From positions 81,439,032 through 81,503,031 of the forward strand of contig JAOWCC010000936.1 of the NCBI GenBank assembly GCA_030867875.1: DNA of 64,000 nucleotides. The letters are read 5' to 3'. Both the position numbers and the translations under genes were made by a program. This DNA comes from Actinernus sp. WN-2022 (taxonomy: Eukaryota; Cnidaria; Anthozoa; Actiniaria; Actinernidae). The notes under the pieces are model-generated. The model made no database searches, was not told where the DNA came from, and was given only the letters and a program-made list of their open reading frames with translations. Positions 10,634-20,661 of the stretch are shown here, piece after piece (positions within the stretch are counted from its first letter, which is position 1; each line of letters opens with the position of its first letter).

Positions 10634-12051
10634 AGCCTTGTCTGACGGCTGTTCCTTGCTTTAACGAACCGAAGAACAGCTGCTTGACCCATTGTTTTCA
10701 CGCATTTAATGCAAATGATCAAACTGAAACAATCACAAATGAACTAGGTCGTCGCACTCATGCAGTGGCCTACGCCACTAGACACAGTCGTGATTGTTGA
10801 TCTTCACACGCTGTGATGTCCTATGTACATATATGACAACAAACAAACGGGAAAATATAATCTATTTGTTTTATATAACAATCGCCAAGCTTTTCAATGA
10901 GAGAAACACTAAAAAATCTGAATGCACGCTGTCGACGATAGCGATCCTCACTACGGCTACAGTTACACAGTACCGGACGAATGTGGATCCGTATCAAAAT
11001 TCGTACGGTTAGGCCTTTCATTTACACTGATACCTGCTATCCGGACGAATTTTAGACCGCCTAACCGTACAAGTTTCAGACCTAAAAAAGCAGGTACAGT
11101 TTCGGTCCTGTACCGGTTACAAATTGTACCGATATCGTATAAACACTTTGACCGGTTTAATTTTGTACCGACTGCGCAGTTTAGGCTTGAAACCAAGTTA
11201 AATTTGGCCTGGCTAACTACAGCTTCTACAGTTCGAGTGATTATATATTTTCAGCTGTATTAATTTTCATCAAAAGAGGACGGCTTGACAAGGAAAAATA
11301 TGAGATCCCAACTAGCGGTTGCTATGCTTGCCTTGGTTTTAGGTTTAACGGGTTTGATGCAGGTTAATCTACTGCAAATGGCACTCAGAATACGACAATT
11401 TATCGAACAAGGAGACGAAGATGTATACTTATGTTAAACTCGGGCAGTTCTCATGCCAGTTAACAGAAAATGCACACCGCATCACCGTACAAGATAAGAG
11501 ATTTTGGATACGCCGATTTTGCTATTATTCTGACCTTAGTTTGTAAAAACACGTTTCCTTGTCGGAAAACCTTCTGCATTCATGTCATTCATTGAGTCAT
11601 CGTCTTGTTTTGGAGCAAATCAACTATCAATTCGGGTTGATTTTCATAAATTTGATGGAAATTCTGGTTAATAAAAACACCTTCACTACATTTTATTTTG
11701 CCAACTGGGTCGAAGACGACACCTCACATACCTCCCCTTTATTATGCAAGCAGTGCCCCCCGGTTTGAAGCTCAGTACATACAGGTCGCAAGCGGTGCTA
11801 CAAACTACCAAAGCTACGGTGGCAAATGGCGGGCTTTCGACGACTAAAATTGAAGATATTGGAATTGAAATGAAAAGAAATGTATAGACTGATCATCTGT
11901 GCCTCTGCTAATGGGGTGATTCGAGAAAGTTCAAAGTGATTGGAAGAAAAAACCCTTGCTTGTACTAATTTTAAGAACTGGAATTTCATTTCCAGCTGCG
12001 ATAGTTGCGTTCATTTTTCTAGTTTTCGATTGTAAAGTTTATTCTTGGAGA
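10634..12051. other. Non-coding stretch with an imperfect inverted repeat
   Basis: No gene is recognised. At about 11003-11070 an inverted repeat CGTACGGTTAGGC / GCCTAACCGTAC brackets 45 bp, and similar GTACCGG/CCGGAC words continue to about 11185, as in the arms of an old DNA transposon. Open frames of 66-113 residues here lie on both strands of this repeat and show no domain. Confidence 0.45.
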
Positions 12052-12179
12052 TGTATAACAGTTACTTGTAGTATATTGGGCAGAACGGCCTCCGTACAAG
12101 ATAAACACAAGCACCATTTGATTGAACACTCAACAACGCTTTATTGCAAAGCATCATGGGTATGAATATATATATTACA
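12052..12179 (-). repeat. 3' LTR of the Ty3/gypsy element (128 bp)
   Basis: On the minus strand the LTR starts TGTAATATATATATTC directly after a purine-rich tract (AGAGGGAAGCAG) and ends CTGTTATACA, giving TG...CA ends. It contains a TATA-like run and AATAAA. No matching LTR lies within the window on the gag side, so length is inferred from the TG/CA ends alone. Confidence 0.65.
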
Positions 12180-12235
12180 CTGCTTCCCTCTAAAATGGGA
12201 ATGTAATACTCTTAACAACAACTAAAGTATGTAAC

Positions 12236-14956
12236 TTACAGATCAAGTTTAACAACAGGTTTTCTAACTCTCTGAGATTTTCTCAGAACTGTGGGTGAAG
12301 TCGTGGAACTCTCTAAAGGTACCACAGGTTCAGTAACACCAACAGGTGGTTGGCTGACACTATCAGACGGACTCTTAACATCACTCTCCGTACCAGCCTG
12401 CTCACATGACTCAGGTACCATGATATCTGGCTCGCTCACATCATCAGGAATATCATCATGTGCCCTGATCATGTGATCAGTATGGACATATCTAGTCCTG
12501 TGCCCTGTTCTTACTACATAGGTTCTGGGACCGCACACTTTAACTACAGTGCCCGGAATCCATCTTTCCCTCTTCGAGGTAGCTCTGGTATTTCTCACAC
12601 GCACTCGGTCATACCTCTCAAACGGTCTTTCTTTCCTACACTTCATATCATTATAGAGTTTCTGTTTCTCTTGCTTACTCTCTACTGTTTGCGCAAGGTA
12701 CGGCTTGACAAGACTCAGTCTATTTCTGAGCTGCCGCTTAACCAGTAGCTCAGCTGGTGTCACGCTAGTGGTAGTATGAGGTGTGGTGCGATACCTGAAC
12801 AAAAAATTTGCCAGCCTATGCTTCATAGACATACCCCTTGTACCCTGAATGACCTGTTTGAGCAATGCTTCTTTAACTATTCTGACTGATCTTTCCGCTG
12901 CCCCATTCGATTGAGGGTGGTAGGGTGGAACTAGTGTATGCTTTATGCCGTTTTTACGCATAAATTCTGCAAACTCAAAGGACACAAACTGAGGCCCGTT
13001 ATCAGAGACCAATTCTTCGGGTAGACCATGATTAGCAAAAATCAACCTCAACTCATCAATGGTGCGCTCTGCAGTTGTGGAAGTCATGTGTTGCACATCA
13101 ATCCACTTCGAGTGGCTGTCGATAACTACCAGAAAATAGTCATTGCCATCTTGGCAAAAATCAACATGAATGCGCTGGTATGGTCTGGTTGGCCATTTCC
13201 ATGGAATCAGAGGTGCACTGGGAGGGGAACTTCTAACACTTTGGCATACTGAACAAACGCGACAGGCTTCCTCGATTTCTTCATCCATTTTTGGCCACCA
13301 CACACATGTGCGAGCAATGGCTTTCATTCCACACATACCTGGATGTTCCCAATGTAATTCCTCCAACATTTTTCTCCTGGAAGTCAGAGGAATAATTACT
13401 CTAGAACCCCACAGAACACAATTCTGCTCACATGACAACTCGAGTCTTCTGTTATAATATGGCCTAAGGTTTTCATCCTCACATTCCTCTGGCCATCCTG
13501 ACATAACACAGTGGAGTACTCTACTCAACACTGGATCCAATTGAGTTTGCTGTGCAATTGTTTTAGCTGTAGGGGGAAAATCACCATCAAAAACACTAAC
13601 ATGATATATTGCTCCCTCACTACTCACTGTCGACTCCTCATGTGGTAACCTGGACAGTGCATCACAATTGGAATGATCCTCAGAGCGTCTGTATTCTATG
13701 TCATTGTCATAGGCAGAAAGCACTATAGCCCACCTTTGCATTCGGCTTGCTGCGAGTGTAGGTATGGCAGACTTTGGGACCAAGATAGATAATAATGGCT
13801 TGTGGTCGGTAACTGAGGTGAAATTTCGCCCATACAAGTACTGGTGGAATTTTTTTACTCCAAATATAATTGACAAAGCTTCCCTCTCTATTTGTGCATA
13901 GTTCTTTTCACTTGAACTGAGAGTTCGTGATGCATAGGCTATAGGTCTTTCCTGTCCATCATCCATCACGTGACTTATCACTGCCCCAAGTCCATAACTA
14001 GAAGCATCACAATCTAGCTTTAAGCTGCGATTCACATCATAATGCACCAATAATGTCTCACTGGTGAGACCTAGCTTACAAGCTTCATAGGCTTGTTGGC
14101 ACTCACTTGTCCACTTCCATGGGGTGCCCTTCTTTAGAAGATCATGCAATGGTGCCAGTGTAGTGGCTAGACCTGGCAGAAATGAGTGATAGTATTGAAC
14201 CATTCCCAATAAGGATCTCAGTTCACTCACATTAGACGGTACTGGCGCCTGTCTTACAGCATCAATTTTCTCCGTTACTGGATGCAAGCCTTCAGCATTT
14301 ATTTTCAACCCTAAGTATACCATCTCAGGTTTCAGAAACTCACATTTGGCCAGCTTCAAGTGTACATTATGTTTAGCCAGTCTGTCCAGTACCTCTAAAA
14401 GAATTTTGAGATTCTCTTTCCAGTCATCACCACCAATCAGAATATCGTCCTGTTTACACACACATTTCTCTACCCCTTGCAAGATCTGGTCCATTTTGGC
14501 CTGAAAAATCTTAGGCGAAGACTTGACTCCATATGGCAACTTCGTATAGGAGTAGAGCCCCCTATGTGTGTTTATAGTCAGATATTCCAGACTCTCTTTA
14601 TCAACACTTAACTGTGCATATGCATGTGACAAATCCAGCTTACTGAACACTTTGGAGCCAGTAAGTGCTGTATATAGATCTTGTGTAGTGGGGAGTGGAT
14701 ACTGTTCATCCTCTACACTCTGGTTAATAGTTACCTTATAGTCCCCACATATTCTAATTGACTTGTCTGCTTTTGGCACAACCACAATTGGGCTTGCCCA
14801 GTCTGATCTCTCAGTTTTCTTTATAACCCCGTGCTTCTCAAGCTTATCTAATTCCTTCTCAACTGCTTCCTTCAGTGCATAAGGAACTTTCCTTGGCTTA
14901 ACAAATACTGGCTTTGCCCCTTCTTTCATGGTGATGTGGGCTTCAAATCCGGTCAT
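12236..14956 (-). CDS. pol: Ty3/gypsy pol: reverse transcriptase, RNase H, integrase
   Basis: 906 residues. Reverse transcriptase spans about residues 50-220: WASPIVVVPKADKSIRICGDY, FSKLDLSHAYAQ (catalytic Asp), LPYGVKSSPKIFQ, and an active-site loop reading CKQDDILIGG, where a Tyr or Phe normally stands in the position occupied by Lys. RNase H starts near residue 315 (LKLDCDASSYGLGAVISH). Integrase has an HHCC zinc segment (HPGMCGMKAI ... CRVCSVC) near 530-575 and a DDE core: HVDF, SDNGPQFVS and NGAAERSV. A GPY/F-like C-terminal module follows. The same frame is open a little upstream of the Met to about 15005, where it breaks from the gag-protease frame. Confidence 0.9.
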   Translation of the reverse strand: MTGFEAHITMKEGAKPVFVKPRKVPYALKEAVEKELDKLEKHGVIKKTERSDWASPIVVVPKADKSIRICGDYKVTINQSVEDEQYPLPTTQDLYTALTGSKVFSKLDLSHAYAQLSVDKESLEYLTINTHRGLYSYTKLPYGVKSSPKIFQAKMDQILQGVEKCVCKQDDILIGGDDWKENLKILLEVLDRLAKHNVHLKLAKCEFLKPEMVYLGLKINAEGLHPVTEKIDAVRQAPVPSNVSELRSLLGMVQYYHSFLPGLATTLAPLHDLLKKGTPWKWTSECQQAYEACKLGLTSETLLVHYDVNRSLKLDCDASSYGLGAVISHVMDDGQERPIAYASRTLSSSEKNYAQIEREALSIIFGVKKFHQYLYGRNFTSVTDHKPLLSILVPKSAIPTLAASRMQRWAIVLSAYDNDIEYRRSEDHSNCDALSRLPHEESTVSSEGAIYHVSVFDGDFPPTAKTIAQQTQLDPVLSRVLHCVMSGWPEECEDENLRPYYNRRLELSCEQNCVLWGSRVIIPLTSRRKMLEELHWEHPGMCGMKAIARTCVWWPKMDEEIEEACRVCSVCQSVRSSPPSAPLIPWKWPTRPYQRIHVDFCQDGNDYFLVVIDSHSKWIDVQHMTSTTAERTIDELRLIFANHGLPEELVSDNGPQFVSFEFAEFMRKNGIKHTLVPPYHPQSNGAAERSVRIVKEALLKQVIQGTRGMSMKHRLANFLFRYRTTPHTTTSVTPAELLVKRQLRNRLSLVKPYLAQTVESKQEKQKLYNDMKCRKERPFERYDRVRVRNTRATSKRERWIPGTVVKVCGPRTYVVRTGHRTRYVHTDHMIRAHDDIPDDVSEPDIMVPESCEQAGTESDVKSPSDSVSQPPVGVTEPVVPLESSTTSPTVLRKSQRVRKPVVKLDL

Positions 14957-15846
14957 GCCCTCATAACCTTCCTCAAACAGTTTACTGTGTTTAGAAAGTA
15001 AATCATCAAGTTGACACCGCTATTGATGCTGAAAATCTCACCCCACTCAAGCTTTATATGTGATAGCCAATCTTTGCCCAGTAGAGTAGGCTTACCCTCA
15101 TAATTGGCTACGAGTATTGCCAATTGATACTGATTGCCCTTGTATACCACTCTGCACTGCATTTTACCACACACCTCAAGTGTTTCCCCAGTGTAGGTTT
15201 TCAATTTAACCTCAGATGGAGAAAGTGGAATATGACTAATTTTTTGCATATATGTGCTCTTACTCATAATTGAATAATCAGCTGCAGTATCCATTTCCAT
15301 TGCACACACAGACCCTTCAATTGACAGCTCTACTGTATACCGCTTGCGTCTGGGTCTATCTGTAGCGATGGAGTAAATACCCAACTCATCAAACTCACTA
15401 CTCTCATTATATAACTCACTATTCTCATCACTTGTTATATTATGCAGATTACCCCTGGGTGCTTGAGCTGGTTTAGATTTTACATCTGATTCAGCTGTCT
15501 TACTTCGACAAACTGATGCGATATGACCAATTTTAGAACACTTATAATATTTAGCTGATTTAAACTTACAACTAGGTGCAGCATGCTTTCCCCCACATCT
15601 GTAACAAGATAGTTCATCAGTGTTTCCTTTAACAGTTCCTAGTTTATTTACAGTTCCTTGGCTACTATCCCTTTCAGCTCCAGTATTGGGCCTGAATTCT
15701 TGAGTGTTTTTCTCTGCCATTTCCATTGACTTTGCTATCCTGCTGGCCTTGACAAATGTAAGGTCCTCCGTGTTTAACAGCTTATTCTGAATCTTCGTGT
15801 TATTAAGTCTCGCAATGCACGATTGAGGAATTCTCCGTAATTGCAA
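14953..15846 (-). pseudogene. Ty3/gypsy gag C-terminus and protease, frame-broken at both ends
   Basis: 297 residues. A CCHC-type double knuckle is visible (CYRCGGKHAAPSCK, then YKCSKIGHIASVC; the second begins Y-K-C). A retroviral-type aspartic protease follows, with MDTAADYSIMS in place of the usual D[TS]G flap-site and LLGKDWL near its end. The last residues run off frame: the pol frame continues from about 15005, one base out of step. The first residues run in the wrong frame of gag (break near 15800). Both breaks look like single-base damage. Confidence 0.85.
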
Positions 15847-16001
15847 TGGATGGACAATTTCTTTAATGCCACAATGAAATCACTTATTGATTCACCTTGC
15901 TTCTGGTGGCGAGTTCCGAAATGGAAACTTTCCGCGATCTCCAATGGAGCTGGGTTATAGTGTTTCTCTAGTGCTACAACAATGGCCACGTGTTGATACA
16001 T
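15774..16001 (-). pseudogene. Ty3/gypsy gag capsid fragment
   Basis: 75 residues of the capsid region: FGTRHQKQGESISDFIVALKKLS, then HCNYGEFLNRALRDLITRRF, the conserved gag segment shared by many metazoan Ty3/gypsy elements. The N-terminal part of gag is missing, and the frame shifts into the next segment near 15800. Confidence 0.8.
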
Positions 16002-16075
16002 GAAACTAGGGATAGTACGACAAAGTTAATTATTCAAGTGGGCAGGGCTTTGAAGCTGAGGGAAATTGAGGGGTA

Positions 16076-16215
16076 AAACAATAACTAATTTACATAATTG
16101 CTGTACTTTGAAATCGTTTCCAAATACAGAAAATATTCAAATAAGTTAAAACGATAGCAAATTTGCATATTTGCTGTACTTTGAAATCGTTTCCAAGTAC
16201 AGACAATATGCAAAT
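16076..16215. repeat. Two-unit tandem repeat of about 71 bp
   Basis: TTGCTGTACTTTGAAATCGT and the following bases recur at about 16097 and 16168. The outer ends (AACTAATTT near 16082; AAATTAGTT near 16212) are inverted, so the pair also forms a large imperfect palindrome. Confidence 0.65.
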
Positions 16216-16425
16216 TAGTTCTAGATTACAGTTCTAAAAACATGAGAACATGAGACATGAAATTAGGCAATTTGATGTAACGTAATAACTATCTCCTAGT
16301 TTCTACATACAATAACGGGACAGAAGTTATCAAAATAAGAGATATACATATTTCAATATTTAAGCAATATTTCAGTTCCTAATGTAGTAACGATAAAGCT
16401 AAACGTAAATTCATGAAACCAGAAC

Positions 16426-16651
16426 TTATTTCTGATGAAATGAAATATTAACCGTACAATTACTAAAGTAAATAGTATTTAACAAAGTTTCTGCATTCTT
16501 ATCTCCAAGTAATCCCATTGTCCACACCAGTGTCTCTTCCTCTTGGGTGACTGGTTTCTTCTCCTCACGAGAATGTTTCTCCGACAAGTGGTCGCCAGCT
16601 CTGTGTGACTTCTTCATTTCAGCATCCAAAACTTTTCTAAATATCTGAAAA
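16426..16651 (-). pseudogene. ZMYM/KIAA1958-like (DUF3504) exon, last visible exon
   Basis: Begins after an acceptor (TATGTTTAG at 16652-16660, minus strand). It reads FQIFRKVLDAEMKKSHRAG, then EEETLVWTMGLLGDKNAETL and LNTIYFSNC. The pattern xxVLDAxMK ... EEExLWxxGxLGDxxxxxLLNTxxF is the start of the DUF3504 domain of ZMYM2/QRICH1/KIAA1958 proteins, derived from Crypton-type tyrosine recombinases. The rest of the domain, which should carry a longer catalytic region, is not seen downstream. With the frame break in the exon before it, this looks like a relic. Confidence 0.6.
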
Positions 16652-16735
16652 CTAAACATAAAACAAAATTAATAACCAGGTTTATCACGGGTATAAAAAC
16701 AAAAGCTCGTTAAAATAAAACCTCTGTATACTTAC

Positions 16736-16858
16736 GAGAAGTTCTTAACATCCAGCGGGTTAGCTTTTTCCCTCCATCGCAAGTTCTTTCAAAATGCGAA
16801 TTACGGTACAGAAAGTGTTCTTTCCAGTAGTCTTTCCACACTACGTATTTCATGGAAT
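16736..16858 (-). pseudogene. Upstream exon of the DUF3504 relic, frameshifted
   Basis: Minus-strand sequence reading GKNTFCTVIRILKELAMEGK, then, one base out of frame, ANPLDVKNFS, followed by a strong GTAAGT donor at 16730-16735. Phase matches the next exon (TC plus T). The content matches the segment that precedes the VLDAxMK block in this protein family. The single-base frameshift near 16775 argues for a pseudogene or an assembly error. Confidence 0.5.
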
Positions 16859-16864
16859 GTTCAC

Positions 16865-16974
16865 CTTTCAAACCACATCGTTACTCTTTTATATTCAGAA
16901 CGTGCAATAACCAGTAATGTTTGTTCAACATTGTCCTCTGTGTCATGAATATCCAATGATGTGTGAGAAGCCAT
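16865..16974 (-). pseudogene. Possible first exon of the DUF3504 relic
   Basis: Starts with ATG (minus strand, 16974) and reads MASHTSLDIHDTEDNVEQTL up to a possible GTGAAC donor at 16859-16864. An open acidic N-terminus before the DUF3504 core is plausible. The intron to the next segment would be very short, so these two segments may instead be one damaged exon. Confidence 0.35.
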
Positions 16975-17016
16975 TTCTAAGCCGCGTGATTGTTTTAGAC
17001 GTGGTTTCTAGATCCT

Positions 17017-17100
17017 CGAGTGTAGTATGTCGAGGGTCGAGTGTAGTATGTCGAGGGTCGAGTATAGTATGTCGAGGGTCGAGGTAGTATGTCGAGGGTC
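17017..17100. repeat. Four-unit minisatellite, GTAGTATGTCGAGGGTCGAG
   Basis: About four units of 20-21 bp sit at the tip of the left arm. The inverted right arm carries about one and a half to two units (20273-20310), so the repeat number differs between arms. Confidence 0.85.
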
Positions 17101-17397
17101 CCTTTTTCCCTCAATTTTTTTTCCTAATATTAACGAGGCCAATAAAAATTACTAGAAATGTAATTTTACAGTCAAGAGAACTTTGTAGTCTGTAGTTTAT
17201 CAAACACGGCTTTGACAGCTTAAAAATATTTGTAAGTTGCATACGGTTTCAATTTTCAAGTTGCGGTATGAAGCTGGTGAGCACTTAACTACAAAATAAT
17301 ACTTAAACTGTCAAAAATTTGGGAAGAGTGAACGGAATAATGCATACAAGTTTGTAATTTTTGGAATGACCTGTCGGCTGACTTTCTTACGCTAACA

Positions 17398-18300
17398 AGA
17401 GCCCATCTGGGCTTTCACTCGGGCCACATGAGATTGAAGATGAAATACACTTTCATTTGAAATCCTCTTAGTAATAACCGAAGGGAAGAATTATTAGCTG
17501 AATTTAGCAGTCTTTAGGAGTGGCCGGTAGCGCGGTGACATTCATTCTCTGCTCCCCTAGTATATATATGTAATTTTATATTTTTGTTTTTCTCGTGTAT
17601 GTAAATTAAAGAAGTTGACCTCTACTTATTCATGTAACGCATTTAGTCTGCTGTTCTGCAGGTTCAGAGTACTAATAGATGGGTGTCTCAAATGTATGTT
17701 TATATTTGTCCCATATTATAAGTTGTATCCTGTCCACCTATGATGGAGCTATCACTATATTTCTCTACTGTTCTTTCTACCCTGCGGCTCTTTATCGCAG
17801 CCAGTGGCGTAGCCAGGTTTTTTAAATTTGTAGGCCCAAACAACCGCTCCGTAAGGGTCGCTTCTTGAGGGGTCCGGGAGCATGCTTCCCCAGGAAATTT
17901 TTAGATTTAGACTTTCGCAAATGCCTTCTGCTGCACTTTCAGGTCATGTTTTGTGTAGTTCTACAGCTCCTCAAGCCCAACATTAACTTGTAATAAGACA
18001 AGTAGGCTGTAAAATGTGTAGGCCCGGGCCTACGGGCCTATAGGCTAGATACGCCCTTGGCAGCTCGCTGATCGCGTCCATATTGGTATTGTTGGATTAA
18101 AGATTATTAACTGAAATGCCTGTTGGTTATCTCTATTTAAAAGCTTTTACCCTCCTTCCCAAAACTGCAGTCTGCTCATTATATTACAGAACTATAAAGG
18201 GAACTGTTGGAAGCCTTTAATTTCTCGAACCAAAACCTCGACCGTGAGAGGATTCTTGTTTACCTTGAGAGTTGAATATTGCTTCGCTCATCATAAATTA
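17398..18300. repeat. Direct duplication, left copy (carries an insertion)
   Basis: Starts with the hairpin motif ACAAGA-AGCCCATCTGGGCT-TTCACTCGGGC and runs through a GAGTGGCCGGTAGCGCGG segment to AAAGCTTTTACCCTCC and the GAGAGGATTCTTGTTTA block. It matches 19018-19640 closely. It holds a 260 bp insertion (17801-18060) that the other copy lacks. Confidence 0.85.
17801..18060. mobile_element. 260 bp MITE insertion with empty site preserved in the paralogous copy
   Basis: The ends are inverted: CCAGTGGCGTAGCC at the left, and the right end reads, in reverse complement, CCAAGGGCGTATC. The flanking CAG is duplicated (17798-17800 and 18061-18063). The paralogous copy reads straight through TTTATCGCAGCTCGCTG near 19424-19441, proving a clean insertion. 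No coding content. Confidence 0.85.
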
Positions 18301-18546
18301 TTCTGTACTGAGTGTTTATTTCTCCGGGCTATTTCTGGCTTCGTGTTGGCGAGCGACAGTGTCGGCTCTCACAGTTCGGGAGTTCAGATGTCTTCAGACT
18401 TCGACCATAACTGCTCAACCACAGTATATATATATTTACTAGTAAATCGCTATATTTCGCTATAAATCAGCTATTCAGTATACCTGTATAGTATAACGTA
18501 CAGAGGTCTCGATACGAGATCGGTAAACCAACCCAAAACACGGTCA

Positions 18547-18722
18547 AAATTATTTTAGTGTTGGCCTACAGATCACGGTGTTTGCACTGGTATGTATTAT
18601 GACCGAGAGTAAAATGAAATGTGGCATAAAACCTAAATTATTTTAGTGTTGGCCTACAGATCACGGTGTTTGCACTGGTATGTATTATGACCGAGAGTAA
18701 AATGAAATGTGGCATAAAACCT
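18547..18722. repeat. 88 bp perfect-looking tandem duplication
   Basis: The unit beginning TATTTTAGTGTTGGCCTACA occurs at 18551 and again at 18639, an 88 bp period. By eye the two units are identical, so it is recent. Its last segment (ATGTGGCATAAAACCTACG) recurs near 19640. Confidence 0.9.
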
Positions 18723-19017
18723 ACGAAACGTACCTCAAACAAGATCAGAGCGCCAGTTGAAATATCCTGAGCCTGTTGGAAGGCTTTCGCACAAGTGAAA
18801 TTAAATAAAACATTAAACTGCTTACATTTGAGAGATGCGACTCCAAATTTGAGAGAAAATTCCTCGCGGGTCCACCATCTTGATTTTACTGTATTAAATT
18901 ATGTAAATAAATTAACCTGGCGACTGTTGCGTGACCAGCTCAGTGCAATCTGATTGGTGTGAACTTGAAATTTAACGCATGCGCAGAAATTTTGCTGCAC
19001 GGAACAAAAAAAAAAAA

Positions 19018-19640
19018 CAAGAACCCATCTGGGCTTTCACTCGGGCCACATGAGATTGAAGATGAAATACACTTTCATTTGAAATCCTCTTAGTAATAAC
19101 CGAAGGGAAGAATTATTAGCTGAATTTAGCAGTCTTTAGGAGTGGCCGGTAGCGCGGTGACATTCATTCTCTGCTCTCCTAGTATATATATGTAATTTAA
19201 TATTTTTGTTTTTCTCGTGTATGTAAATTAAAGAAGTTGACCTCTATTTATTCATGTAACGCACGCTTACAATTTAGTCTGCTGTTCTGCAGGTTCAGAG
19301 TACTAATAGATGGGTGTCTCAAATGTATGTTTATATTTGTCCCATATTATAAGTTGTATCCTGTCCACCTATGATGGAGCTATCACTATATTTCTCTACT
19401 GTTATTTCTACCCTTCGGCTCTTTATCGCAGCTCGCTGATCGCGTCCATATTGGTATTTATTAACTGAAATGCCTGTTGGTTATCTATATTTAAAAGCTT
19501 TTATCCTCCTTCCCAAAACTGCAGTCTGCTCATTATATTACAGAACTATAAAGGGAACTGTTGAAAGCCTTTAATTTCTCGAACCAAAACCTCGGCCATG
19601 AGAGGATTCTTGTTTAAGTTTACCTTGAGAGTTGAAATGT
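19018..19640. repeat. Direct duplication, right copy (empty site)
   Basis: Same content as 17398-18300 without the 260 bp insertion, and with a few indels. It is preceded by an ACGCATGCGCAGAAATTTTG block that recurs after it, at about 19731, so the unit was probably duplicated in tandem with its flank. Confidence 0.85.
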
Positions 19641-20661
19641 GGCATAAAACCTACGAAACGTACCTCAAACAAGAATGCCGTCCGATGGCGAAATCTATCA
19701 GCGCCACGAGGTCAATTAATGCATAATTTAACGCATGCGCAGAAATTTTGCTGCACGGAACAAAAAAAATAGGGCCTGCAGATTAAGACTCGGTGCTGCC
19801 ACAGGCAGCCCGAGTAATTAAGACTCAATTAAGGCGGACCGTTGAAATAAGATGCACGGTCGGCACAGTAACTGAGTTTGATTTCGCAAAGTCTTCATTT
19901 TTTATTAGCGTGACACGCAGCTCTACTGCTGACAAAGCCGCACTATTAAAGGGAATGTTCCTCCCCCTTTTCCCCCCTTCGGGATTCAGCATTGGAATTT
20001 CATATTTAGAACAATCAAGCAAGTAAGCAAGCTTTCAGTTTTCTCCTGTAATGATACTAAATTGTTGACGCTAAAATTAAATAATCATGAGTAAGCTAGC
20101 AAAGGAAGCTTCATACCGCAACTTGAAAATTGAAACCGTATGCAACTTACAAAAAGCCGTGTTTGATAAACTACAGACTACAAAGTTCTCTTGACTGTAT
20201 TAATGTGAAAATACATTTCTAGTAATTTTTATTGCCCTCGTAATATTAGGGAAAACATTTTGAGGGAAAAAAGGACCCTCGACCCTCGACATACTACCTC
20301 GACCCTCGACCAAAAGGCAGACTCCCTCTGGTTCGTTCCTCCCGAGCATCTGAATTCATTCGACGATAATGCCGTCCAGTGACGTCACTACCCCCAAAAT
20401 CGCGGTAGTGATATTGATTGGTTCATATTTTATAATTTCGCATAATTATCATAAGTACACGGCAGGATTCACTGTTGATCGTTCAGTTTCAATGGAGTGC
20501 TTGTCTTTGGCCAATACCTTGAACTCGTAAGGAAACCATCTGGAAATGGATTGAAAGTGTCCTGCAAAATAACCGGCCGACTGTCCTGTAAACATTAGCC
20601 TGGTCAGGGTTCAGTTCGGATGTGACGCAGGCTAGTAAGGGACTGTTCGTTTATTACGTCG

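Larger units (their letters stand above)
12052..16010 (-). mobile_element. Ty3/gypsy LTR retrotransposon, 5'-truncated
   Basis: Reading on the minus strand, the order is partial gag, zinc knuckle, protease, reverse transcriptase, RNase H, integrase, polypurine tract, LTR. This order (integrase last) identifies Ty3/gypsy. Only one LTR is found, at the 3' end; the N-terminal part of gag, the primer-binding site and the 5' LTR are absent beyond about 16010, where similarity to gag stops. Two frame breaks (about 15800 and 15005) indicate an inactive copy. Confidence 0.9.
17017..20310. mobile_element. Composite inverted-repeat element with minisatellite ends
   Basis: The arms at 17017-17283 and 20105-20310 are inverted copies of each other: GTTTATCAAACACGGCTTT and TGCATACGGTTTCAATTTTC are seen at both, with the outermost part made of tandem GTCGAGGGTCGA units. 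The interior carries a direct duplication (17398-18285 and 19018-19640), an 88 bp tandem duplication and a nested 260 bp insertion, and has no transposase. It is best read as a non-autonomous DNA transposon. Exact outer ends and target duplication are not determined. Confidence 0.65.

Noticed and set aside
10922..11263. 113-codon open frame with overlapping minus-strand frame
   Set aside because: The sequence is an imperfect inverted repeat of GTACCGG/CCGGTAC words; both frames reflect that.
14953..15010. Programmed gag-pol frameshift of the Ty3/gypsy element
   Set aside because: A second frame break in gag (about 15800) shows that the copy has ordinary single-base damage, and no slippery sequence with a downstream structure was seen.
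16010..16250. 5' LTR of the Ty3/gypsy element
   Set aside because: No match to the 128 bp 3' LTR is present here or elsewhere to the right. The element is truncated.
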